32,697 bases of DNA, taken from Oscillospiraceae bacterium. GTDB lineage: Bacteria > Bacillota > Clostridia > Oscillospirales > Ruminococcaceae. Where the stretch lies: positions 1 to 32,697 of the forward strand of contig JAFXBK010000062.1 in NCBI GenBank assembly GCA_017521825.1, read 5' to 3'. Each line of letters begins with the position of its first letter. The stretch's first letter is position 1. The notes under the pieces are model-generated. The model was not told the origin of the DNA, did not search any database, and saw nothing but the letters and a program-made list of their open reading frames with translations. Shown one piece after another: positions 7,651-16,564 of this stretch. The position numbers and the translations under genes are program-made.

Positions 7651-8883
7651 ATGGCAAATCTTAACGGAAAATATCTATCCGATTTTGAAAAAATTAAAAA
7701 AAGAATTGAAAAACTTTCCGCAAAATCTCCCGAAAGGGAAGAAGCCCTTGAAAGCCTTTTGACAATTTATCTTGAAGCGCAGGAAAACAAAACCGAAATT
7801 CAGGAAATCCACGAAGGAACAGCGGAGGATTATGCAAAAGAAATTGCGGAAAGCCTTCCGAAGAAAAAACAGCCGGATTTTTTAAAAATTGCTGGAATAT
7901 GCGCTGTTTTTGCGGCTTTTATCGGCGCGTCGGTTCTGCTTTTGCTGAATATGAGCGACGGCTATCTTTTGAAAAAACGCGGATTTAACCATGTTTTAAA
8001 AAGCGAAAATGAATACAGCATCCTGGTCGAACTTCAGGAACACGGAGTACATTCATACATTGATGAAAAATATGAACTGCACCATGAACCCGCCTGGAAA
8101 ACGGAAATTTTTGTAACAGAAAATGGGGTTGCGGCAAAAGGCTTTGCGCCGAAAAACGGAATTTTTGCGGACGAAATAACCGTTGATGAAGCAGAAGGAA
8201 CGGTTTTTGTAAAAATGCATTGCGAAAGGATTACCGATGAATTCGGCAGCGACCAGATTGTTTCCCCGGCTGTTCCCATGCACAAAAACAATGAAAAATT
8301 CCTCGAATACGGAACCATAACCCATTTTGGAAGAAGCACCGTTGAAATTAAAATCGGGGAAGCGATTTTTCAAGGGGTTATAGACGATATCTACGTTGCA
8401 AAAAACGGCGAAATCCATTTTACCGCAAAAACCGAGTTCGTTCGGGGAGAACTTTCCGGCGCAAAGGAAATTGCGGAAAGCGGAAAACCTGTTGAACTTT
8501 ATTTCGGAAGCATCTGCACCATAGCTTGGGAAAGACGCGGGGATAAACCGGAAATTTCTTTAAGCAATCTTTCTGTTCCGGGGGATTATTATCCGGAGTA
8601 CCGCAGCGCAATTCTTTTAAAAGAGAAGGACGGTATTTCTGTTGCGATAAAAGTTTACATCGACAGAAACGAAAAAATTGCCGCGAAGGGAAATTCGGTA
8701 ACTTCAAGATATGACGACGAGGTTATTAAAAACTTCGATTCCGGATATATGAACGATGCCGTAATTTATGATGGCGGCGAAAAAATCGGGCTTTTGGTGG
8801 AATATGAACTTGTTTCCGGCGAAAAAATCACCGAAGAATGGTTCTTCACTCCGGAAGATGAAACAAACGGTATTACCGGATAA
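7651..8883 (+). CDS. HAAS-type membrane protein, paralogue of the preceding gene (PadR partner 2)
   Basis: The 410-aa protein repeats the architecture of its upstream neighbour: an N-terminal HAAS-like domain (1-70), a transmembrane helix (about 78-99) and an extracytoplasmic region of about 310 residues. The shared core reads IYLEAQENKT.I.EIHE, followed by YAKEI and LP. The ectodomains look only weakly alike; one shared feature is an SG..V.L....I..W segment in both. The ATG at 7651 follows GGAGGTG; the frame is open nine codons further up but without a better site. The gene lies 23 bases after its neighbour and ends at a strong terminator, closing the padR operon. Function is unknown. Confidence 0.7.
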   Translation: MANLNGKYLSDFEKIKKRIEKLSAKSPEREEALESLLTIYLEAQENKTEIQEIHEGTAEDYAKEIAESLPKKKQPDFLKIAGICAVFAAFIGASVLLLLNMSDGYLLKKRGFNHVLKSENEYSILVELQEHGVHSYIDEKYELHHEPAWKTEIFVTENGVAAKGFAPKNGIFADEITVDEAEGTVFVKMHCERITDEFGSDQIVSPAVPMHKNNEKFLEYGTITHFGRSTVEIKIGEAIFQGVIDDIYVAKNGEIHFTAKTEFVRGELSGAKEIAESGKPVELYFGSICTIAWERRGDKPEISLSNLSVPGDYYPEYRSAILLKEKDGISVAIKVYIDRNEKIAAKGNSVTSRYDDEVIKNFDSGYMNDAVIYDGGEKIGLLVEYELVSGEKITEEWFFTPEDETNGITG

Positions 8884-8890
8884 AAAAAGA

Positions 8891-8921
8891 AAAGCCGCTC
8901 TTTTGAGCGGCTTCTTTTTTT
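8891..8921 (+). terminator. Terminator of the padR operon
   Basis: The stem AAGCCGCTC / GAGCGGCTT with a TTTT loop is followed by C and seven T residues. Confidence 0.9.
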
Positions 8922-8938
8922 GCCGGTGCGCTTTTGTG

Positions 8939-8967
8939 TTGAAAAATTCATAAATATATAATATAAT
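8939..8967 (+). promoter_or_regulatory. Promoter of the pcrA-folD operon
   Basis: TTGAAA (8939-8944) and a perfect TATAAT (8962-8967) are separated by 17 bp, about 35 bases before the pcrA start. No other clear promoter or terminator was seen until the terminator after folD, so six genes probably share this transcript. Confidence 0.75.
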
Positions 8968-9001
8968 ATATAATTAGCCTATTATAACCGGAGGTAAACC
9001 A

Positions 9002-11188
9002 ATGGCTTTTTTATACGAAACTTTAAACCCGCGCCAGATGGAAGCGGTTAACCATAAGGAAGGTCCTCTTCTTGTTCTTGCCGGTGCCGGAAGCGGAAAA
9101 ACCACCGTTCTTATCGCAAGGGTGGCAAAGCTTATCGAAAGCGGCGTTCGCCCCTGGAACATTCTTACAATAACCTTTACCAACAAGGCCGCGGATGAAC
9201 TTAAAAACCGCCTTGTTACAAAGCTTGGGGAAGAAGCGGCGGATGTTTTTGCTTCCACCTTCCACAGCATGTGCGTAAGGATTCTCCGAAGGGAAGCGGA
9301 GGCTATTGACCTTCCGAAAAGTTTTACCATTTATGATACGGACGACAGCCTTCGGGTGGTAAAAAAATGCCTTAAAAACCTCAACATGGAAGAAAAACAG
9401 TTTCCGCCGAAACCTTTGCTCGGCGCTATAAGCCACGCGAAGGAAAGGCTGGAATCCCCGGCGGATATGTCCGATATTGCCGACCGCAACGGCGATTACA
9501 GAATGAAAATAACCGCAAAGGTTTATAACGCATATCAGAAAGAACTCCACGAAGCAGGCGCCCTTGATTTCGACGACCTTCTTTGCGAAACGGTGCGCCT
9601 TTTTAAAACAAAACCGGAAGTTTTGGAATATTACCAGAACCGCTGGCAGTATATCATGGTGGACGAATATCAGGACACCAACCACGTTCAGTATATGCTG
9701 GTAGCCATGCTTGCGAAAAAGAACAAAAACCTTTGCGTAGTGGGCGATGATGACCAGTCCATTTATAAATTCCGCGGCGCAACCATAGAAAATATCCTTT
9801 CCTTCGAGCGCCAGTTCCCGGGCGCAAAAGTGGTTCGCCTTGAACAAAACTACCGTTCCACCCAGAATATTCTTTCCGCCGCGAACAGGGTTATTGAACA
9901 CAACACCGAGCGAAAAGGAAAAAACCTTTGGACTTCCAACGGCGACGGAAACAAAATTACCATTCGCCGCTGTGTTGATGAGGACAGGGAAGCGGAATTT
10001 ATTGCGGATAAAGTTCTTGACGGAATTTCAAAAGGTGCAAATTACAGCGATTTTGCCGTTCTTTACCGTATGCACGCTCAATCCGCAAGCCTTGAGCGAA
10101 CTTTTATGAGGGCGGGCGTGCCCTATAAAATCATCGGCGGTCTGCGCTTTTACGAGCGTAAGGAAATCAAGGATATGCTTGCCTATATGTCCGTAATCGC
10201 AAATCCTTCGGACAACCTTCGCCTTGAAAGAATTATCAACGAACCGAAGCGCGGAATCGGCGCAACAACCCTTGCCGCCGCCCAGCATATTTCCGACGTT
10301 ACCGGAATGAGCCTTTTCGAGGTTTTTGAACATTCGGATGAATATATCGACCTTATGAAGCGAAGCACGGCGCTTAAAGGTTTTACCGATATGATAAAGG
10401 AACTTGCGGAAATGGCGGAGGATTTTGACGCGGAAGAATTTTTCGATGCGCTTTGTGAAAAAACCGGATACATAGAAATGCTTCGCGCCCAGGGTCTTGA
10501 AGGCGAAACCCGCCTTGAAAACATCGGCGAACTTAAAACCAACATGATGAAATATCAGGATGCTTCCGAAAACGCCGAACTTTCCGGTTTCCTTGAGGAA
10601 GTTGCCCTTTATACCGATCTGGACAGGCTCGAAGAAAGCGATTCCGTCCTTATGATGACCCTTCATTCTGCAAAAGGTCTTGAATTTGAAAATGTGTTTA
10701 TAATCGGCGCGGAGGAAGGGGTTTTCCCCGGAATGCAGGCGATTTATGATATGACGGAAATGGAAGAGGAACGCCGCCTTGCCTACGTCGGAATTACAAG
10801 GGCTAAGAAAAACCTTTTCTTAACCGCCGCCGCAAGCCGAATGATCTTCGGCCAGACAAGCCACAACCGTCTTTCCCGTTTTGCGGAGGAAATTCCGGAA
10901 GAATTTAAGGATTTCTTTGACGAAAGCGAAAGCCGAAGAAAAAATATAAGCTATCATTTTTCGGAAGATTCCGCCGGAAAGGTGCATATTGAAAAAACAT
11001 TTACCGAAGCGCCTAAAACCGAAGGAGCGGGTTACCGCCCGGGGGATTCCGTTTTCCACAAAGTTTTCGGAAAAGGAATGGTTGTTTCCGCAAAATCCAT
11101 GAGCGGCGATACCCTTTTGGAAATTGCTTTTGAAAAAGTCGGCACCAAAAAACTTATGGCGAATTTTGCAAAGCTTAAAAAGGAATAA
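9002..11188 (+). CDS. pcrA: ATP-dependent DNA helicase PcrA (UvrD family)
   Basis: The 728-aa superfamily 1A 3'-5' helicase is needed for repair, rolling-circle replication and removal of RecA filaments. Motifs are in order: Q motif near NPRQMEAV, Walker A GAGSGKTT (28-35), TFTNKAA, motif II VDEYQDT (220-226), motif III GDDDQSIYKFRGA, QNYRST, then in domain 2A TLHSAKGLEFENVF and motif VI RRLAYVGITRAKK. The last 50 residues (PGDSVFHKVFGKG...) form the tudor-like RNA polymerase-binding module typical of PcrA/UvrD. GGAGGT lies seven bases before the ATG. Full family length. It leads a six-gene operon. Confidence 0.95.
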   Translation: MAFLYETLNPRQMEAVNHKEGPLLVLAGAGSGKTTVLIARVAKLIESGVRPWNILTITFTNKAADELKNRLVTKLGEEAADVFASTFHSMCVRILRREAEAIDLPKSFTIYDTDDSLRVVKKCLKNLNMEEKQFPPKPLLGAISHAKERLESPADMSDIADRNGDYRMKITAKVYNAYQKELHEAGALDFDDLLCETVRLFKTKPEVLEYYQNRWQYIMVDEYQDTNHVQYMLVAMLAKKNKNLCVVGDDDQSIYKFRGATIENILSFERQFPGAKVVRLEQNYRSTQNILSAANRVIEHNTERKGKNLWTSNGDGNKITIRRCVDEDREAEFIADKVLDGISKGANYSDFAVLYRMHAQSASLERTFMRAGVPYKIIGGLRFYERKEIKDMLAYMSVIANPSDNLRLERIINEPKRGIGATTLAAAQHISDVTGMSLFEVFEHSDEYIDLMKRSTALKGFTDMIKELAEMAEDFDAEEFFDALCEKTGYIEMLRAQGLEGETRLENIGELKTNMMKYQDASENAELSGFLEEVALYTDLDRLEESDSVLMMTLHSAKGLEFENVFIIGAEEGVFPGMQAIYDMTEMEEERRLAYVGITRAKKNLFLTAAASRMIFGQTSHNRLSRFAEEIPEEFKDFFDESESRRKNISYHFSEDSAGKVHIEKTFTEAPKTEGAGYRPGDSVFHKVFGKGMVVSAKSMSGDTLLEIAFEKVGTKKLMANFAKLKKE

Positions 11189-11225
11189 TAAAATTGTTTT
11201 TCCCCGAAGGGAGGAAATGTTTTTT

Positions 11226-12116
11226 TTGAAACGAATTTTACTTACAGCGGAGGAAGCACTTGCCGCTTCCGAAAGTTCCGCAGGAACGGAAAACCTTGAT
11301 GCTTTTCTCGATACCCTTGAAAAAATGGAACCGAGCGAGATAATATCCAAATACGGCGAAAAATTGCTTTGGGCGCTGGTAACGGTTGTTGTCGGGGCGC
11401 TTCTTGTTCGCTGGGTCCTTAAAATTGTTATGCGCTACGTTGAAAAAAGCAACCTTGCCGCGGGTGCAACAAAGTTTATCCGTGGGATCGTTGCGTTCCT
11501 TCTTTATTTTATCGTAATTCTGACGGCGGCGAATGTCCTTGGAATTCCGGTAACTTCCGTCCTTGCGATTTTCAGCGTGTTCACCCTTGCTTTTTCCCTT
11601 GCAATCAAAGATATTATTGCGCTTTTTGCAAGCGGAATTACGATCCTTTTTTCAAAACCTTTCAACGCCGGGGATTTTGTGGAAATTCCGGAGGAAGGGG
11701 TTTCCGGCTTTGTTTCCGAAGTCGGCCTTATCCACACCCATCTTTTCACCGCGGATAACAAGGAAATTATAATTCCGAACAGCATTGTTGCTGGAGATAC
11801 CCTTATAAACTACAGCAAAATCGGCCTTCGCCGCCTGGATTCGGTTTTTTCGATAGGTTACGGCGAGGACTTTGAAAAAGCGAAAGCGATTATCCGAAAA
11901 GTTGTTGAGGAAGAACCGCTTGTTGAAAAGGAAAAGGATATTTTTATAATGGTTACAGCCTTTGGCCAGAGCAGCATTGATATAGTCTGCAAAGTTTACG
12001 TCAAATGGGACAGCTACGAAACCCTTCGGTGCAGGCTTAACGAAAAAATCAAACTTGCTTTTGATGAAAACAAAATCGAAATTCCTTACAGCCAAATTGA
12101 TGTTCACATGAAATGA
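11226..12116 (+). CDS. Small-conductance mechanosensitive channel (MscS family)
   Basis: The 296-aa membrane protein has the minimal MscS plan: TM1 (about 46-66), TM2 (84-106), a pore-lining TM3 (108-142), then the beta domain with FSKPFNAGDFVEI and IPNS motifs and an alpha/beta C-terminal domain. MscS channels open under hypo-osmotic shock and release ions and solutes. Two starts are possible. ATG at 11217 is only two bases after GGAGG, while TTG at 11226 is about eleven bases away, so I prefer TTG, which is common in this genome. It is the second gene in the pcrA operon, 37 bases after pcrA. Confidence 0.85.
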   Translation: MKRILLTAEEALAASESSAGTENLDAFLDTLEKMEPSEIISKYGEKLLWALVTVVVGALLVRWVLKIVMRYVEKSNLAAGATKFIRGIVAFLLYFIVILTAANVLGIPVTSVLAIFSVFTLAFSLAIKDIIALFASGITILFSKPFNAGDFVEIPEEGVSGFVSEVGLIHTHLFTADNKEIIIPNSIVAGDTLINYSKIGLRRLDSVFSIGYGEDFEKAKAIIRKVVEEEPLVEKEKDIFIMVTAFGQSSIDIVCKVYVKWDSYETLRCRLNEKIKLAFDENKIEIPYSQIDVHMK

Positions 12117-12126
12117 GGGAAAACGA

Positions 12127-13407
12127 ATGATTGGAACTTTGAACCGAAAAAAAATCGGCAACGGAGCTTTTATGAACTCGGTTAACGAACCGAAATTTAA
12201 GCATAATAGAATTACCCTTTGCCTTGTTACGCCCCTTGAAAAAGAAAAAGCAACCGTTAATGCCCTTGTTCCCTTTGTTTTAAGAAAAGGCTGTAAAAGC
12301 TGCCCGGATTTTACCGCTCTTAACAAAAAACTTGCGGAAATGTACGGCGCAATTCTTGAAGCGGACGTCGGTAAGCACGGAAACAAACAGATTATCGAAA
12401 TAACCCTTCTTCTTGCGGACGATAAATATGCCATCGGCGGCGAAAAAATGACCGAAACCGCCGCAAATCTTCTTTGGGACATTGTTTTTGAACCAAACCT
12501 TGACGAAAACGGACATTTCCCGGAAATTGACCTTGAGCTTGAAAGGGAATATCTTATCGATACAATCGAAAGCGACCTTAACGATAAGCGCACTTACGCA
12601 ATCGGAAAAGCCCTTGACCTTGTTTTTGAAAAGGAACCTTTCGGAATAAAACGCTATGGCTATGTTGAAGACGCAAAAGCAATAACTTCCGAAAGCCTTG
12701 CGAAGGCCTGGAAGGAGCTTGTTGAAGAAGCGCAGATAGAAATTTTCTTCGCCGGTCCCGGAAATTCCGAAATTGCGGAAAAGGTTTTTGCGGAAAAAAT
12801 TGCTTCCCTTGACCGAAACCCTGTAAAAACTTCGGAATCGGAAATGGTGGATTATTCCCCGCTTAAAGAAGCGGAAGAAAGCATGGATATTGCCCAGGGA
12901 AAACTTGTTATGATTTTCAGAATGGGCGCGCCGAAAACCGAAAAGGAAAAAAACGCCGCAAGAATGCTTTCTGCCCTTTACGGCGGAACCGCTTTTTCGA
13001 AGCTTTTTATGAACGTAAGGGAAAAAATGAGCCTTTGTTACTATGCGGATTCTCATTTTGAAAGAGGAAGCGGAATCCTTATCGTTGATTGCGGAATTGA
13101 ATTTGAAAACCGCGAAAAAGCCCAGAAAGAAATTATAAACCAGCTGGAGCTTGTTGCAAAAGGAGATTTTACCGACGAAGAATTTAACGATACCAAGGGC
13201 GCTATTATAAACAGCCTTGGTTCCGTCGGCGATACCCTTTATTCCGTCGAAAGCTGGTATATGAGCGGAATTGTTGAAGAAAACATTGTAACCACCGAGG
13301 AAGATAAAAAAGCTATGGAAGCGGTTACAAGGGAAGAAGTTATGAAAGCGGCCGAAAATGCAAAACTTGCGGCGGTTTTCTTCCTTAAAGGAGGCGAAAA
13401 CGAATGA
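12127..13407 (+). CDS. yfmF: M16 peptidase-like protein YfmF (EF-P 5-aminopentanol modification-associated)
   Basis: The 426-aa protein has the two-lobed M16 (pitrilysin/MPP) fold but lacks the zinc-binding HxxEH. The corresponding early region reads RKGCKSCPDFTALNKKLAEM, so it is probably the non-catalytic partner. The C-terminal lobe retains the substrate-clamping segment VREKMSLCYYADSHF with Arg and paired Tyr. RefSeq calls this family YfmF (Bacillus subtilis ymfF) and links it genetically to 5-aminopentanol modification of elongation factor P. The ATG at 12127 follows GAGGGAA closely. It overlaps yfmH by four bases (ATGA). A heterodimer with YfmH, as in mitochondrial and other bacterial M16B pairs, is inferred. 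Confidence 0.85.
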   Translation: MIGTLNRKKIGNGAFMNSVNEPKFKHNRITLCLVTPLEKEKATVNALVPFVLRKGCKSCPDFTALNKKLAEMYGAILEADVGKHGNKQIIEITLLLADDKYAIGGEKMTETAANLLWDIVFEPNLDENGHFPEIDLELEREYLIDTIESDLNDKRTYAIGKALDLVFEKEPFGIKRYGYVEDAKAITSESLAKAWKELVEEAQIEIFFAGPGNSEIAEKVFAEKIASLDRNPVKTSESEMVDYSPLKEAEESMDIAQGKLVMIFRMGAPKTEKEKNAARMLSALYGGTAFSKLFMNVREKMSLCYYADSHFERGSGILIVDCGIEFENREKAQKEIINQLELVAKGDFTDEEFNDTKGAIINSLGSVGDTLYSVESWYMSGIVEENIVTTEEDKKAMEAVTREEVMKAAENAKLAAVFFLKGGENE

Positions 13408-14681
13408 GCCTTGAGATGAAAAAAATCGAAAGTAAACGCCTTGGCGATTGTTATTATAAAGTTGAGCATCCGAGCGGGTTAACAATTCTTCTTGCTCCGA
13501 TGGAAGGCTTTTCCACCGCTTACGCAATGTTCGGAACCGCCTATGGCTCCATAGATACCTGCATAAAAACCGCGGAAAACGGCGAATTTAAAAAACTTCC
13601 GGAAGGAATTGCCCATTATCTTGAGCACAAGCTTTTTGAAAGCGAAGAATGTTCCGCTTTCGAGCGTTACGCAAAAACCGGCGCAAACGCAAACGCTTTT
13701 ACCGCTTTTGACAGAACCGCATATCTTTTCGCCTGTTCCGAAAATTTTGAGGAAAGCATCGAAATTCTTCTGGATTTTGTTACCCACCCTTATTTTACCG
13801 CGGAAACCGTTGCAAAAGAGCAGGGAATAATCAGCCAGGAAATAAGAATGTACGACGATTCCGCCGATTGGCGAGTTCTTTTTAACCTTCTCGGCGCTCT
13901 TTACCACAAAAACCCGGTAAAAATAGATATTGCCGGAACGGTTGAATCAATTGCTGAAATTACAGCAGACCTTCTTTACGATTGCTATAACACATTCTAT
14001 AACCTTCATAACATGGTTCTTACCGTTGCGGGAAATTTTGAGCCGGAAGCGGTGCTCAAAGCGGCAGATAAGGTGCTCGAACCTGCAAAGGATTTTTATC
14101 TTGAGCACGGTGATTGCGGCGAACCGGAATCCGTTGTGGAAAATTATGTTGAACAGCATCTTCCGGTTTCCGTTCCGATGTTCAACATCGGTTTTAAAGG
14201 CAAAGCCGGAACCGAAGCGGAAAACTTCCGGGGAAGCATCCTTGACGAAATTTTTGTCGGCGCCCTTTGCGATGATTACACAAAGGTTTACCGCGAACTT
14301 TATGACGAAGGCCTTATCAACGCAACCTTCGGAAGCGAGGTTTTTTGTGGAAGAGATTATATTTCCATCCTTCTTTCCGGCGAAAGCCGCGACCCGGAAA
14401 AGGTTTATAACCGCCTTAAGGAAGAATTTGAGCATCTTCTTGAGCACGGAATTCCGAAGGACGTTTTTGAGTGTGCTCAAAAAACGGTTTACGGACATTA
14501 TATGCGGTCTTCCGACAGAGTAACCGGCGTTGCAACCGCGCTTTTCAACTGCCATTTCCCGGGTGTCGATATGTACGAAATGCTCGATATTGCCGCAAAC
14601 GCAACCCCGGAAAGCGTTATCGAACGCATAAAAACAACCTATTCCGCGGAAAATTCCGCGCTTTCGGTAATAAAACCCTGA
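13404..14681 (+). CDS. yfmH: M16 family zinc metallopeptidase YfmH
   Basis: The 425-aa protein is the catalytic-type partner of YfmF. It carries the inverted zinc motif HYLEH (in GIAHYLEHKLFE) and, downstream, the second acidic ligand region (GIISQEIRMYDD), both expected for an active M16 peptidase. The C-terminal lobe contains VYRELYDEGLIN and the remains of the Arg/Tyr clamp. The Bacillus homologue (ymfH; YfmH in RefSeq) is associated with EF-P 5-aminopentanolylation. Neither the efp gene nor the ymfI-type reductase is in this window. The start overlaps the yfmF stop (ATGA), indicating coupled translation and a likely 1:1 complex. Confidence 0.88.
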   Translation: MSLEMKKIESKRLGDCYYKVEHPSGLTILLAPMEGFSTAYAMFGTAYGSIDTCIKTAENGEFKKLPEGIAHYLEHKLFESEECSAFERYAKTGANANAFTAFDRTAYLFACSENFEESIEILLDFVTHPYFTAETVAKEQGIISQEIRMYDDSADWRVLFNLLGALYHKNPVKIDIAGTVESIAEITADLLYDCYNTFYNLHNMVLTVAGNFEPEAVLKAADKVLEPAKDFYLEHGDCGEPESVVENYVEQHLPVSVPMFNIGFKGKAGTEAENFRGSILDEIFVGALCDDYTKVYRELYDEGLINATFGSEVFCGRDYISILLSGESRDPEKVYNRLKEEFEHLLEHGIPKDVFECAQKTVYGHYMRSSDRVTGVATALFNCHFPGVDMYEMLDIAANATPESVIERIKTTYSAENSALSVIKP

Positions 14682-14702
14682 CCCAAAGGAGGAACATAAC
14701 TT

Positions 14703-15692
14703 ATGACAGATCTTATCAGCTTTCCCGGTCTTGGACTTCAGTTTGAAATAAACCGGGTGGCTTTTTCAATCGGTTCCATAGAAATTTATTGGTACGCAAT
14801 TCTTATTGCAACGGGTTTTTTGCTTGCAATGCTTTTTGCCTTTAAAAACGCAAAAAGATTCGGCATCGACGGCGACAGAATTGTTGATGTAATCTTTTTT
14901 GCGATGATTTTCGGAATAATCGGCGCAAGGCTTTATTACGTTGCTTTCCAGTGGGATATGTATAAGGATAACCTTGCGGAAATTCTTAATATCCGCGGCG
15001 GCGGACTTGGTTTTTACGGAGGAATAATCGGCGGCGTTCTTGGCCTTATAATTGGCTGTAAACTCCGCGGACAAAAAATCCTTCCCTTCCTCGATATCGC
15101 CGGCGGAGCAGTGCTCATCGGCCAGGGAATCGGACGTTGGGGAAACTTTGTAAACAGCGAAGCCTTCGGCTGCAACACAAATCTTCCCTGGGGAATGACC
15201 AGCCCTAAGATTGTTTCCTATATCGAAAGACATTCCGACGAAGTTATGGGCGCCGTTATGGACCCAAGCGTTCCGGTTCATCCGACCTTCTTCTATGAAT
15301 CTCTCTGGTGCGCCATCGGCCTTTTGGTTTTCTGGTATGTTGCGAAAAATCGCAAATTCGATGGCCAGATGTTCCTTTTCTATCTTGGCTGGAACGGTTT
15401 TGGAAGAATGCTTATCGAAGGACTTCGCACCGACAGCCTTATGATTGGCCCGTTCAGAATTTCCCAGCTTCTGGGAGCTTTGATGTTCATCTTTGCGGTT
15501 TGCGCCTTCGGAGTTGCAATGAAGTTCCTTAAGTCCGAATTAAAACCGGAATGGCTCGGAATTTTTGCCGAAACCGAAAAAGGAAAGCTTGTTGCGGAAG
15601 GAAAATGGGATTATAAAAATAATTGCGAAAAAGCTGAAATTTCTTGCGAAAAAGCGGAAGCGGAGGTAAACGAAGATGGCAACGATAATTGA
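14703..15692 (+). CDS. lgt: Prolipoprotein diacylglyceryl transferase
   Basis: The 329-aa polytopic membrane enzyme moves diacylglycerol from phosphatidylglycerol to the lipobox cysteine of prolipoproteins. The signature GRWGNFVNSEAFG (144-156) contains the essential Arg145. HPTFFYESLW and GRMLIEGLRTDSL follow, and seven hydrophobic segments are visible. Where E. coli has essential His103 (FHGG), this protein has Tyr (GFYGG, residue 105), as some Firmicutes enzymes do. The last 45 residues are a charged cytoplasmic tail with a repeated CEKAE, and overlap folD by 17 bases. AAAGGAGG precedes the ATG. The two lipoproteins elsewhere in this window would be its clients. Confidence 0.93.
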   Translation: MTDLISFPGLGLQFEINRVAFSIGSIEIYWYAILIATGFLLAMLFAFKNAKRFGIDGDRIVDVIFFAMIFGIIGARLYYVAFQWDMYKDNLAEILNIRGGGLGFYGGIIGGVLGLIIGCKLRGQKILPFLDIAGGAVLIGQGIGRWGNFVNSEAFGCNTNLPWGMTSPKIVSYIERHSDEVMGAVMDPSVPVHPTFFYESLWCAIGLLVFWYVAKNRKFDGQMFLFYLGWNGFGRMLIEGLRTDSLMIGPFRISQLLGALMFIFAVCAFGVAMKFLKSELKPEWLGIFAETEKGKLVAEGKWDYKNNCEKAEISCEKAEAEVNEDGNDN

Positions 15693-16527
15693 CGGAAAGA
15701 AAATTGCGGCGGAAGTCCGCGCCGAACTTAAGGAAAAAATTGAAAAAATGGTTGCAGAAACAAAAAGAAGACCCGCTCTTGCGGTAATTCTTGTTGGCGA
15801 AGACCCGGCTTCAAAAGTTTACGTCCGCAACAAAGCAAAAGCCTGCGAGGAAATCGGCGTTGCAAGCGAAGTTGTAACCCTTGCGGCGGATATCACCCAG
15901 GAAATGCTCGAATATATAATAAATTCCTACGCCGCAAGAGTTGATATCGACGGAATCCTTGTCCAGATGCCGCTTCCAAAAGGTCTTGACGGCGAAAGAG
16001 CCCTTGCCTGCATTCCTGCGGAAAAGGACGTTGATGCTTTCCATCCGGAAAACGTTGGCCATATAATGCGCGGCGATTACCGCTTCCTTCCCTGCACCCC
16101 CGCAGGCGTTATGGAACTTTTGCACCGCTACGGAATTTCTCCCGCCGGCAAAAAATGCGTTGTAATCGGAAGAAGCGATATCGTCGGAAAACCCATGGCG
16201 ATGATGCTTCTTCACGAAAACGGAACCGTTGAAATCTGCCACAGCAAAACCCCGAACCTTGCGGAAGAAACCCGCACCGCGGATATTCTTGTTGCGGCGG
16301 TTGGCAGACCGAAATTCGTCACCGCGGATATGGTAAAAGAAGGCGCGGTAGTAATCGACGTTGGCATCAACCGCGACGAAAACGGAAAGCTTTGCGGCGA
16401 CGTTGATTTTGAAAACGTCGAGCCGAAAGCAAGCTTTATAACTCCAGTTCCGGGTGGCGTTGGTCCCATGACCGTTGCAATGCTTATGCAGAACACCGTT
16501 ACCGCGGTGGAAAAGAAAACCAAATAA
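15676..16527 (+). CDS. folD: Methylenetetrahydrofolate dehydrogenase/cyclohydrolase FolD
   Basis: The 283-aa bifunctional enzyme interconverts methylene-, methenyl- and 10-formyl-tetrahydrofolate for purine, thymidylate and formyl-Met synthesis. Signatures are KVYVRNKAKACEEIG with Tyr49 and catalytic Lys53, GILVQMPLP with Gln97, PAEKDVDAFHP with the folate-side Asp, the NADP-binding VVIGRSDIVGKPMA and the C-terminal PVPGGVGPMTVAML. Full family length. GGAGGT lies eight bases upstream of the ATG and inside the end of lgt. It closes the pcrA operon and is followed by a strong terminator. Confidence 0.96.
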   Translation: MATIIDGKKIAAEVRAELKEKIEKMVAETKRRPALAVILVGEDPASKVYVRNKAKACEEIGVASEVVTLAADITQEMLEYIINSYAARVDIDGILVQMPLPKGLDGERALACIPAEKDVDAFHPENVGHIMRGDYRFLPCTPAGVMELLHRYGISPAGKKCVVIGRSDIVGKPMAMMLLHENGTVEICHSKTPNLAEETRTADILVAAVGRPKFVTADMVKEGAVVIDVGINRDENGKLCGDVDFENVEPKASFITPVPGGVGPMTVAMLMQNTVTAVEKKTK

Positions 16528-16561
16528 AAAAACGCCCTGCCGAGCCGGCAGGGCATTTTTT
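16528..16561. terminator. Terminator between folD and lipoprotein gene
   Basis: GCCCTGCCG / CGGCAGGGC (16534-16542 and 16546-16554) with a three-base loop is flanked by an A tract and a T tract, so it can act for both convergent genes. Confidence 0.88.
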
Positions 16562-16564
16562 CGT

